A stretch of DNA of 64,000 nucleotides from Lacticaseibacillus nasuensis JCM 17158 (GTDB taxonomy: Bacteria > Bacillota > Bacilli > Lactobacillales > Lactobacillaceae): positions 76,542 to 140,541 of the forward strand of contig NZ_AZDJ01000013.1 in NCBI RefSeq assembly GCF_001434705.1, read 5' to 3'. Positions 34,777-42,724 of this stretch are shown here, one piece after another. Each line of letters starts with the position of its first letter. Position 1 is the first letter of the stretch. Under the pieces are notes generated by a model. It was not told the DNA's origin, did no database searches, and saw only the letters and a list, made by a program, of their open reading frames with translations. The translations under genes were made by a program, and so were the position numbers.

Positions 34777-36102
34777 ATGTTACCAGCAGGGTTTAGCGAA
34801 AAATACACCCGTTTACTCGGCACGCAGGCGCCGGCGTTTTTGGCGAGCTTCGATGCTCCAGCGTATAGCGGGTTTCGCATCAACCCGTTGCGGCAACCGG
34901 CCCCCACGGTGAACGCGGCCCCGGTGCCATGGAGTCCGTGGGGCTACTACGGCAAGGTCGCAGGCAACGGCATCGATCATGTCGCGGGGCTGGTGTATGG
35001 TCAAGAGCCCAGCGCGCAGTTTGTCGGCACGGTGGCTGCACCGAAGCCCGGGGAGCGGGTCTTAGATTTATGCGCCGCGCCTGGTGGCAAAACGACGCAG
35101 CTGGCCAGCTACCTGGGTGACACCGGGGTGTTGGTGGCCAATGAAATCAACCCTGGGCGGGCCAAGATTTTGGCCAGCAACGTCGAGCGCTTCGGTTTGC
35201 GCAACGTGGTGGTGACCAATAGCGATCCGGCCACGCTGGCAGCGCAGTGGCCCGGCGTATTCGACCGGATTCTCGTCGACGCCCCGTGCTCCGGGGAGGG
35301 GATGTTTCGCAAGGACCCGGCAGCCATGCAATACTGGACGCCGGCGTATCCAGCGGAATGTGCCCGCCGCCAGCGCGAGATTCTCACCGAGGCCGTAAAA
35401 ATGTTGCGGCCCGGCGGCACGCTGGTGTATTCGACCTGCACCTTTGCGCCTGAAGAAGACGAGCAAATCGCGGCGTGGGCAACGGCTAACCTCGGCTTGA
35501 CTTTGCAGCCCATCGACCGCGTCGCCGGCATCGCCCCGGGCCGCCCGGAGTTTGCTGCGGGGGCAGCCGACTTGGCGTTGACCGCCCGGCTTTGGCCGCA
35601 CTTGGTGGCCGGCGAAGGTCATTTTGTCGCAAAGTTTCAAAAAGCCGCCGGTGACGCACCACGCGTCAAGCTAGCCCAGCCGCGGGTAGTGGGGCGCGCA
35701 GAGGCGGCGCTGGTCACGGCTTGGTGGCAGGACACGTTACAGGTGCCGCTGCCGGCCGGAACGATGTACGCCGTGCGCGATCAGGTATTCGTCTTGCCGG
35801 TGGGGACGCCTGCGTGGGACCACATCCGCGTGATTCGTGGCGGGTTGCACCTCGGCACGTTAAAGAAGAATCGCTTCGAAGGCAGTCATAGTCTCGCCAC
35901 GGCTTATCCGGCGGCTTCGTTTCGGCACGTGGTGGCGGTAACGCCCGCCGAATATGCCAGCTACCGCCATGGGGAAACCCTGCAGCGGGCGACGGCCTTA
36001 AAGGCTTGGGTGCTGTTGGCGCTCGACGAGAAGGGCTTCGCGCTGGGCAAGCAAGTCAATGGCACAATTAAAAACGCGTATCCGAAGGGATTACGCGTTT
36101 GA
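34777..36102 (+). CDS. rsmF: 16S rRNA m5C methyltransferase, RsmF/NSUN family
   Basis: The 441-aa enzyme transfers a methyl group from SAM to cytosine C5 in rRNA. Core motifs: SAM-binding DLCAAPGGKTTQLASYL, VDAPCSGEGMFRKDP and YSTCTFAPEEDE, giving the two cysteines of the NOL1/NOP2/Sun mechanism. A C-terminal RsmF-type RNA-binding region (about 290-441) includes HIRVIRGGLHLGTLKKNRFEGSHSLA. ATG 34777 was chosen over ATG 34765 because GGGG at 34767 spaces well to the former. The exact target base cannot be told. The last codons contain a minus-strand terminator. Confidence 0.9.
   Translation: MLPAGFSEKYTRLLGTQAPAFLASFDAPAYSGFRINPLRQPAPTVNAAPVPWSPWGYYGKVAGNGIDHVAGLVYGQEPSAQFVGTVAAPKPGERVLDLCAAPGGKTTQLASYLGDTGVLVANEINPGRAKILASNVERFGLRNVVVTNSDPATLAAQWPGVFDRILVDAPCSGEGMFRKDPAAMQYWTPAYPAECARRQREILTEAVKMLRPGGTLVYSTCTFAPEEDEQIAAWATANLGLTLQPIDRVAGIAPGRPEFAAGAADLALTARLWPHLVAGEGHFVAKFQKAAGDAPRVKLAQPRVVGRAEAALVTAWWQDTLQVPLPAGTMYAVRDQVFVLPVGTPAWDHIRVIRGGLHLGTLKKNRFEGSHSLATAYPAASFRHVVAVTPAEYASYRHGETLQRATALKAWVLLALDEKGFALGKQVNGTIKNAYPKGLRV
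36068..36100 (-). terminator. Minus-strand terminator for fni, nested in the 3' end of rsmF
   Basis: AAACGCGTA (36072-36080) and TACGCGTTT (36092-36100) form a perfect 9-bp stem; on the minus strand it is followed by TTTTTAATT. It ends the mevalonate operon transcript inside the coding region of the opposing rsmF gene. Confidence 0.75.
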
Positions 36103-36108
36103 GGAGTG

Positions 36109-36135
36109 GCGCAACGACAACGTTGCGCTTTTTTT
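36109..36135 (+). terminator. Intrinsic terminator after rsmF
   Basis: GCGCAACG (36109-36116), loop ACAA, CGTTGCGC (36121-36128), T7. Confidence 0.9.
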
Positions 36136-37162
36136 ATTGCGGAAGCGTCAGCCCGCGCTGGCGGACGTAGCTTTCTAACGTGGGGCTCAGCACCACCGGC
36201 ACCTCAGTCAGTTCTGCTAGATTGCTGGCGCCGAGGACACCAAGGACTTGCGGCAACTGCGCCTGCCAAGAAGCGAGGTGGGCTGCGGTGGCGGGTTCGC
36301 CTTCTTGGATCAACCAGTGTAGCACCTGACCGCTGACGCCCACGGCACTGGCCCCGAGGCGTAAGGCCTTTAAGATATCGAGGGGATTGCGGATGCCGCC
36401 AGTGGCGATGCGCGTGAGCCCCTGGGTTTCCAGCAGCGACTCCACCGTGGTTTGACCGAAGTCTTCAAGATACCCGTAGTCGCGCGCCGGCCGCCGGGTG
36501 TTTTCAATCGTGACGAAGTTCGTGCCGCCGCGGCCGCCGACGTCGATGTATTTGACGCCAACGCTTTGTAGTCGCGCGACGGTGGCGGCGCTCATCCCGT
36601 TGCCAATTTCCTTGACGATGACGGGCACGGGAGATTGGGCCACGATGTCCCCGATGTTGGCCAGCCAGCGCAGGTCACGGTCGCCTTCGGGCATGACCAG
36701 CTCTTGCACGCTGTTCACGTGCAACTCCAAGGCGTTGGCGGCGAGCATAGCAATTGCCGCCTGCGCGTCGGCCCAGGGGTGGCCGGCGCCGAGGTTGGCG
36801 AGGATGAAGCCAGCCGGATGATTCTCCCGGAGGACGGTGAAGGTTGGCGCTAACGCGGGTTCGCGCAGCGCCACGGACTGGGAGCCACTGGCAATGGCCA
36901 AGTCGGCACCGGCAGCGAGGCGGCCCAAGGCGGCGTTGTAGCGCCCGGTTTGCGGCGAGCCGCCAGTCATGGCGTTGATGAAAAACGGCCAGTGCCAGCC
37001 AAATAGGGTCGGCGTGACGGTGACGTGCCTGAGGTCGACTTCGGGCAAGGCGGTGTGAATTAGCCGGACGTCGGCAAAGCCGGCGGTGGCCGTTTCGGTG
37101 TAGTATTTTTCGGCCAAGATGACGTGCTCATCTTTGCGGTGGGAACCTAGTGATTGCGTCAT
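36134..37162 (-). CDS. fni: Type 2 isopentenyl-diphosphate delta-isomerase
   Basis: Fni interconverts isopentenyl and dimethylallyl diphosphate using FMN, closing the mevalonate route to isoprenoids for undecaprenol and quinones. The 342-aa protein has the start motif HRKDEHVILAEK, the flavin-site segment FFINAMTGGSP, ELHVNSVQELVMPEGDRD, VKEIGNGMS and VGGRGGTNF, all typical. It is the last gene of a minus-strand operon and its start overlaps the mvaD stop by 4 bases. GGAGCG precedes the ATG on the minus strand. Confidence 0.96.
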   Translation of the reverse strand: MTQSLGSHRKDEHVILAEKYYTETATAGFADVRLIHTALPEVDLRHVTVTPTLFGWHWPFFINAMTGGSPQTGRYNAALGRLAAGADLAIASGSQSVALREPALAPTFTVLRENHPAGFILANLGAGHPWADAQAAIAMLAANALELHVNSVQELVMPEGDRDLRWLANIGDIVAQSPVPVIVKEIGNGMSAATVARLQSVGVKYIDVGGRGGTNFVTIENTRRPARDYGYLEDFGQTTVESLLETQGLTRIATGGIRNPLDILKALRLGASAVGVSGQVLHWLIQEGEPATAAHLASWQAQLPQVLGVLGASNLAELTEVPVVLSPTLESYVRQRGLTLPQ

Positions 37163-38130
37163 GGGCGCTCCTCCAATACAGTGGCGGCTGGTCCCGGGCC
37201 GGTGACCCGCAACTGCTGGCCAAATTCCGGGGTGAGCTTGGCGACGATGGCGTCCACGTGGGCGGCCAGGGTCAAGATCTTGACATTTGGCCCGGCATCC
37301 ATCGTGGCGTACGCCGGGACACCGGCCGCCCGTAACTCCTGAACCAGTTGCCAGACGCGCAACGTGGCCGGTTGAAAATAGGTGAACGCTGGGTCGGCAG
37401 CCAGCATGGTGGCGTGCATTTGCATGCTGCTTTGCTCGGTGAGGTGCCCGATGCGCGGAAAATCGCTGGCCGCCAGCGCCGCGACCATTTGCTGCGCCGC
37501 CGCTTCGTTAGTCGCCACCCAGGCCGGATAAAACGGCGACGTGGCCGCGGTGTTGGCCATGGCTTGCGTGGAGCTGATGATTTTAGCCGCCGCCGAGACG
37601 ACGACGACGATCATGCGCAAGGCCAGGTTGGGCATCGGCAGGGGCTCGGCCACCGAATCGCTGTCGCCGCTGCCGCGGTGCCAAATCGCCAAGCCGCCGA
37701 AAATCGACCGCGCGGCACTGCCGGAGCCGTGGCGCGCCAGGCGCGACAACGCTTGAGGCGACAGGGCCAACCCCGCGGCACGTGAACCGGCCAAGGCCAA
37801 GGCGGCGTACGCTGACGCCGAGCTGGCCAAGCCGGCGGCGGTGGGGACGTGATTCACGGAGCGGACTTGCGCGGACCGCGACCACCCGGCCAGCCGGCGA
37901 ATCTCGGTGAGCACGGCAGTGACCTTGGCCGGCACCGGCTGGGGGTGGCCATCAAGGGTAAACGTGTCGGCGGCTTGGTCGGCCAAAAACGTGACGGTGG
38001 TATCGGTATAGAAATCGGCCAGAGTCATTGACACGCTACTGGTCGCCGGTAACATTTGCGCAGCGTCGCGTTTGCCCCAATATTTGATCAAGGCGATGTT
38101 CGTATGGGCTCGAGCGGTAACGGTGGTCAT
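37159..38130 (-). CDS. mvaD: Diphosphomevalonate decarboxylase
   Basis: MvaD converts mevalonate 5-diphosphate to isopentenyl diphosphate with ATP. The 323-aa GHMP-family protein begins TARAHTNIALIKYWGKRD, contains NHVPTAAGLASSASAYAALA (phosphate-binding loop) and YATMDAGPNVKIL. It overlaps both its neighbours by 4 bases, mvk upstream and fni downstream, so the three genes are translationally coupled. A phosphomevalonate kinase gene, normally found here in lactobacilli, is missing. Confidence 0.96.
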   Translation of the reverse strand: MTTVTARAHTNIALIKYWGKRDAAQMLPATSSVSMTLADFYTDTTVTFLADQAADTFTLDGHPQPVPAKVTAVLTEIRRLAGWSRSAQVRSVNHVPTAAGLASSASAYAALALAGSRAAGLALSPQALSRLARHGSGSAARSIFGGLAIWHRGSGDSDSVAEPLPMPNLALRMIVVVVSAAAKIISSTQAMANTAATSPFYPAWVATNEAAAQQMVAALAASDFPRIGHLTEQSSMQMHATMLAADPAFTYFQPATLRVWQLVQELRAAGVPAYATMDAGPNVKILTLAAHVDAIVAKLTPEFGQQLRVTGPGPAATVLEERP

Positions 38131-39077
38131 GACCGCGCCTCACTTTCTGCAAAATTCAGTTGCCAAGTGGCCACGGCGCCGGCTGCGGTCACCGCGGCGC
38201 GAATTTGCTCAGCGGCTGCCGGCGAGTCAGCGAGGGCAATCATGCAGCCACCTTGGCCGGAGCCGGTGAGCTTGGCGCCAAGCGCGCCGGCGGCCGTGGC
38301 GGCGTCAATTAGGCGCGCCAGCCGCGGGTGGCTGACCCCGAGGGCAACGAGGTGGGTTTGCGCCACGTTCAATTCGCGACCCAGCGCCGGTAGGTCGGAG
38401 TCGGCCAAGGCGATGGCCGCGCGGCGCGTCGCCGCGCCGATGGCTGCGATGTGCGCTTGAGTCGGCGCTGGGTTGGCCGCCAGGGCACTGGCTACGGCCG
38501 CCACGGCGGCTTTGGTTTGGCCAGGAATGCCGGTGTCGGCAATGACCAAGCTACCGCGCGTCGGCAAAGCCAGCGGCAAGGGCGGCTGGCCCTTGATGAA
38601 CCACTGCGGCCGCTTGGCGCTCGCCGTTGCCGCGTCAAGGCCGCTAGGGTTGCCGTGGAGCAGCCGCTCGGATTGCGCGGCCCAGTTCAACAGGGTCGCT
38701 GCGGCCAGTGGCGTGTCAAAGGCATCATACACGGCGCGGGTCACCGCGACTGCCGTAGCCGCGGAGCTGCCCATGCCCCGTTCAGCAGGCAAGGCGCTCG
38801 TAATCGTCAGGTGAAACCCGGCGTGCGGCGCACCGAAAAAAGTCAGCAAGCGGCGCAGCAAGGTGGCGATGGCGGCAAAGCGGCTGCTGCCGACCGCCGT
38901 CAGGCTTCCTTGGTAGAAGCTACTCGTCACGACTTGCTGGCCGTCTGTCGTTGGCGTCAGCGTCGCGGTCAGCGGCACACTGGCCACCGGCAAGGCGATG
39001 GCGGGTTGCCCGTACACCACGGCGTGCTCGCCGATTAAAATAATCTTGGCGGTTGCCCGCCCGCTGCCTGTTTTCAT
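38127..39077 (-). CDS. mvk: Mevalonate kinase
   Basis: The first kinase of the mevalonate pathway. The 316-aa GHMP kinase shows KIILIGEHAVVYGQPAIALP, ALPAERGMGSSAATAVAV and the HGNPSGLDAA motif that separates mevalonate kinase from phosphomevalonate kinase, plus KLTGSGQGGCMIAL at the end. CAAAGGAG precedes the start on the minus strand. First gene of the mvk-mvaD-fni operon, diverging from rexB. Confidence 0.95.
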   Translation of the reverse strand: MKTGSGRATAKIILIGEHAVVYGQPAIALPVASVPLTATLTPTTDGQQVVTSSFYQGSLTAVGSSRFAAIATLLRRLLTFFGAPHAGFHLTITSALPAERGMGSSAATAVAVTRAVYDAFDTPLAAATLLNWAAQSERLLHGNPSGLDAATASAKRPQWFIKGQPPLPLALPTRGSLVIADTGIPGQTKAAVAAVASALAANPAPTQAHIAAIGAATRRAAIALADSDLPALGRELNVAQTHLVALGVSHPRLARLIDAATAAGALGAKLTGSGQGGCMIALADSPAAAEQIRAAVTAAGAVATWQLNFAESEARS

Positions 39078-39152
39078 CCGTTCTCCTTTGTGCTACCCGG
39101 TTCGAAACTCCTTTAATGATACAACAAGGGCGCCGCCGCGTCATGATAGGTA

Positions 39153-39161
39153 TGCTAAACT
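39153..39161 (+). promoter_or_regulatory. Extended -10 promoter of rexB-rexA
   Basis: TGC-TAAACT (39153-39161), part of GGTATGCTAAACT, which also occurs exactly upstream of gpsB. No clear -35. Confidence 0.45.
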
Positions 39162-39190
39162 AGAACAAACGTTAAAAAACGGAGGCCGCC

Positions 39191-42100
39191 ATGTCACTTC
39201 AATTTGTTCTCGGACCCGCCAGCGCGGATCACCAAGCCGCGCTGGCCACCGCGGTGCACGCCACTTTGCAAGCCGATCCCCAGGCGCAAGTCTTCTACCT
39301 GGTGCCCAATCACGTGAAGTTCGAAGCCGAAGTGGCGCTGTTGCAGGCGTTGCGGGCGCTTGATGCGGCGGCGGATGCAGGCGAGTATGCGCAAAGCGCG
39401 GTGCAGGTGCTGTCCTTCACTCGCTTGGCGTGGTTTTTCCTGAAAAACGACCCGGTGTATCAGCAACCGCGGCTTGATGCGGCGGCCAACACGATGCTGG
39501 TGGCCAAGCTCTTGCAGGCGCACCAAAGCGAGTTGCGCGCCTATGCTGGTGAGGTGTCGCATCCCGGCTTCATTTCGGCGCTGGCGCGGCAGCTATTGGA
39601 ACTGCAACTCGGCCGCATCAGCGCCACTGACTTGTCGCAGCTGGTGGCAACGATGCCTGCCAGCGACCACCAGCAGGCTAAGTTTGCCGACTTGGCGATT
39701 TTGCTGGGGGCCTATGAGCAAGCGGTGGGGCCGTATGTGACGACGGCGAGTCTATTGGTGGCGTTAAGCGCGAAGTTGGCCACCAGTGACCTCACGCACA
39801 CCTACATCTACTTGAACCACTTCAACGAGCTGGCCGCCGGCGAATTACAGTTGGTGCAAACCATGCTGAGCCACGCGGCCAAGGTCACTGTGGCGTTGAC
39901 GCTCGACCAACCAGCCACCACCGTGCCGGAGCCGCCGGCGCTGTTTCTACCGGCGGCCAAACTCTACCACCGCCTGGTGCAAACCGCGCAAGAAGCTGGC
40001 GTGGCGGTGTTGCCGGATCAATTTGCTGAAGCGCGCGAATTGACGTCCGGGGTCCAGGCGGTGGAGGACTTCTTCATCGCCGACACGCAAGGCACGCCGC
40101 GACCGGCTGTGCCGAACCCGACTGGGCTGACCTTGGCTAAGGCTGCGGATCCCTACACGGAGTTGCGCACCGTGGCGCAGCGGATTCAAGCCGCGGTGCA
40201 CGCGGGGGCGCAGTACAAGGACTTCTTGGTGCTGGCGCGGCGCCTGACGCCGTACCAAGACATCATTGCCCCGGTGTTTGCCGAGTATAATATTCCGATT
40301 TTTACCGACTTAGAGCGGCCGATGCAGCAACACCCGCTGGTGAATCTCATCGACAGCTTGTTTGCTGTGTTCCAGCACCACTATCAATATCAAGACGTGA
40401 TGCGGTTGCTGCGTACGGAGTTGTTGGTGCCGGCGGAGATGCCGATTGCGGAGTTTCGCGCGGCCGTCGACGTCACCGACAATCATTTGTTGCGCACCGG
40501 GCTCACCGGCTCCCGCTGGCTGGATGGGCAGGCCTGGGTGTATTTCCAGCGCCGCGGGGTGGATCCCGATGACCTGGACGCCAGCGTGACGCCGGCTGAC
40601 GGCGCCACCGCCCAGATTAATCAAGTGCGGGAATTTGTTGCGGCGACCTTACCGCCGTTGCAGGCTGATTGGCAAGCGGCCACCACCGGTCAGGAGGCGG
40701 CTGCCGCCTTGTACCACTGGCTACAAACCAGCGGGGTGGCGACGCAGCTTACAGCTTGGCAAGAACGCGCGACGAAGGCTGGCGACCTTACCGGTGCGGC
40801 TGGTGTGGCCCAGGCCTGGCAGGTGTTAATGGACCTGTTGGATGATTATGTAACGACGCTTGGTAGCGACCCGTTTGATTTGGCCCAGTTTCAACAACTG
40901 CTGGCAGCCGGGTTTGCCGGGGCCACGTACACGCAGATTCCCAGCACCTTGGATCAAGTCGTCGTGTCCGAAACCGGGCTGGTGCGTCTGCCGAAGTTTA
41001 AGCATCTGTTCCTGATTGGGGCGACTAGTGCGGCCATGCCGGCGGTGCCGGACGATACCGGCGTGCTCACCGCCGCCGACCGCGACCGCTTGGCGGCCAG
41101 CCTGACTGCGGGGCAGTACCTGCCGCAGCAAGGTGCCGCCGTGGCGCTAGGCGATCCCTTCTTAAACTACGTCGGCTTGCTGAGTGCCGACAAAACCGTC
41201 ACCATGAGCTACCCGGTGTACGGTGAAAGTAAAAACGCGGCGTCACCTTACCTCACCGGCTTGGCCACCCGCACCGAGTGCGCGTTAGAAAGCTGGCAAG
41301 GCGTGACGCCGACCACGCCGGTGGCTGACATGGCGGGGACAGCCCGCAGTTTGTTGGCTGACTTTGTCCGGGTCGCCAGTGCGGCCAAGGCGGCGCACAC
41401 TGCGGTGCCGCTAGATTGGCAGCACGCCTTAGCAACGATTCGCCAAGCCCCGGCATGGCATGCCTTGGCCATTCGCTTGGCCGCCAGTCTCGATTACACC
41501 AACGCGGTGGGGCGGCTGGCGCCGGAGTTAGCCACGGCGTTATATGGTCAGCACCTGGCGGTATCGGTGTCGCGGTTGGAGACTTATAATCGCAATCCGT
41601 TCGAGTACTTCTTAAAATACGGGTTGCGCTTGCAAGTCCGGCCGGAATTTGAATTGACCCCGGCGGATAGCGGCTCGCTATACCACGCCGTGATGGACCA
41701 ATACCTGCGCGATTTGGCGAAGCAGGGGCGGGACCTGACCGCGGTGACGCCGGCAGAAATCGCCGATGCCGTCGCGGCCTTGGTGACGGCGCAAAGTGCG
41801 CAACCGGGCTACGAGATTCTCACTAGCTCAAACTCGATGCAGTTTACGATGGCGCAAATGACGGCCATGCTGACGCAGGTCTTCACGATACTGCGCGAGC
41901 AACAAAGCCGTAGCACCTTTCGGCCGCGGCGCACTGAGTTGTTGTTTGGCCAAATTGGGCAGCAGCACGGCCTGGCCCCCTTGGTGTTGCCGGTGGGGCC
42001 GCACCAATCGGTTACCTTGCGCGGTAAAATCGATCGCCTCGACACGGCCACCGTCGCCAATCAAACCTATTATCTGGTGGTGGACTACAAGAGTAGTGCG

Positions 42101-42724
42101 CGCCAATTCAAACCCGAAGAGGCGTATGCCGGCGTGGCGTTACAAATGTTGACGTACCTCGATGCGGTAGGCAATGCCGAACCGGCAGGCCAACCGGCAG
42201 GGGCGTTGTATTTTCACCTGTACCGGCCGACGGTGCCGTACCAACCTGCCGCTGCTGCGGCGGCCGCGGCGTTTAAGGCGTATAAAATGGTCGGGCTGTT
42301 GGTGCTGCCTGCGGAGGAAGCCGAAGCGCAAGCGCTGGCCTTGGCCTTTGATGCGGCGCTGGCCCATGGCGGCACGTCGCCGATGGTGCCGATTGGCCTC
42401 AAGCAAAACGGGGACTTTGCGGCCACCACCAAGGCAATCACGCCGAAGCAATTGGCTTGGTGGCTGAACCATAACCGCCATAGCATCGTGCGCGCGGCTC
42501 GCGGAATTCTGGCCGGGACCATCGATTTGGCGCCGATTCAATTCAAACAAGAAGCCACGACGATCACGAATAGCGACTACCAGACCATCATGACCTTCGA
42601 CCCGGCCACCGGGTTCGACCGTTACCGCCGGGTGGCGCCCATGAGCCCAGAGGCGTTGATGCAACACTTGAAGGAGGAAGCCACGGATGACCCAATTTAC
42701 CCAGAACCAACAAGCGGCGATTAG
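39191..42724 (+). CDS. rexB: ATP-dependent nuclease subunit B (RexB/AddB)
   Basis: RexB is the second subunit of the RexAB helicase-nuclease that resects double-strand breaks for RecA. The 1177-aa protein has an inactivated helicase-like N-terminal half and a C-terminal RecB-family nuclease domain with GSLYHAVMDQYL, KIDRLDT and VVDYKSSARQF. Few cysteines are visible, so it probably lacks the iron-sulfur cluster of AddB, as is typical of lactic acid bacterial RexB. GGAGG precedes the ATG. The last 38 bases overlap rexA. Confidence 0.93.
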   Translation: MSLQFVLGPASADHQAALATAVHATLQADPQAQVFYLVPNHVKFEAEVALLQALRALDAAADAGEYAQSAVQVLSFTRLAWFFLKNDPVYQQPRLDAAANTMLVAKLLQAHQSELRAYAGEVSHPGFISALARQLLELQLGRISATDLSQLVATMPASDHQQAKFADLAILLGAYEQAVGPYVTTASLLVALSAKLATSDLTHTYIYLNHFNELAAGELQLVQTMLSHAAKVTVALTLDQPATTVPEPPALFLPAAKLYHRLVQTAQEAGVAVLPDQFAEARELTSGVQAVEDFFIADTQGTPRPAVPNPTGLTLAKAADPYTELRTVAQRIQAAVHAGAQYKDFLVLARRLTPYQDIIAPVFAEYNIPIFTDLERPMQQHPLVNLIDSLFAVFQHHYQYQDVMRLLRTELLVPAEMPIAEFRAAVDVTDNHLLRTGLTGSRWLDGQAWVYFQRRGVDPDDLDASVTPADGATAQINQVREFVAATLPPLQADWQAATTGQEAAAALYHWLQTSGVATQLTAWQERATKAGDLTGAAGVAQAWQVLMDLLDDYVTTLGSDPFDLAQFQQLLAAGFAGATYTQIPSTLDQVVVSETGLVRLPKFKHLFLIGATSAAMPAVPDDTGVLTAADRDRLAASLTAGQYLPQQGAAVALGDPFLNYVGLLSADKTVTMSYPVYGESKNAASPYLTGLATRTECALESWQGVTPTTPVADMAGTARSLLADFVRVASAAKAAHTAVPLDWQHALATIRQAPAWHALAIRLAASLDYTNAVGRLAPELATALYGQHLAVSVSRLETYNRNPFEYFLKYGLRLQVRPEFELTPADSGSLYHAVMDQYLRDLAKQGRDLTAVTPAEIADAVAALVTAQSAQPGYEILTSSNSMQFTMAQMTAMLTQVFTILREQQSRSTFRPRRTELLFGQIGQQHGLAPLVLPVGPHQSVTLRGKIDRLDTATVANQTYYLVVDYKSSARQFKPEEAYAGVALQMLTYLDAVGNAEPAGQPAGALYFHLYRPTVPYQPAAAAAAAAFKAYKMVGLLVLPAEEAEAQALALAFDAALAHGGTSPMVPIGLKQNGDFAATTKAITPKQLAWWLNHNRHSIVRAARGILAGTIDLAPIQFKQEATTITNSDYQTIMTFDPATGFDRYRRVAPMSPEALMQHLKEEATDDPIYPEPTSGD

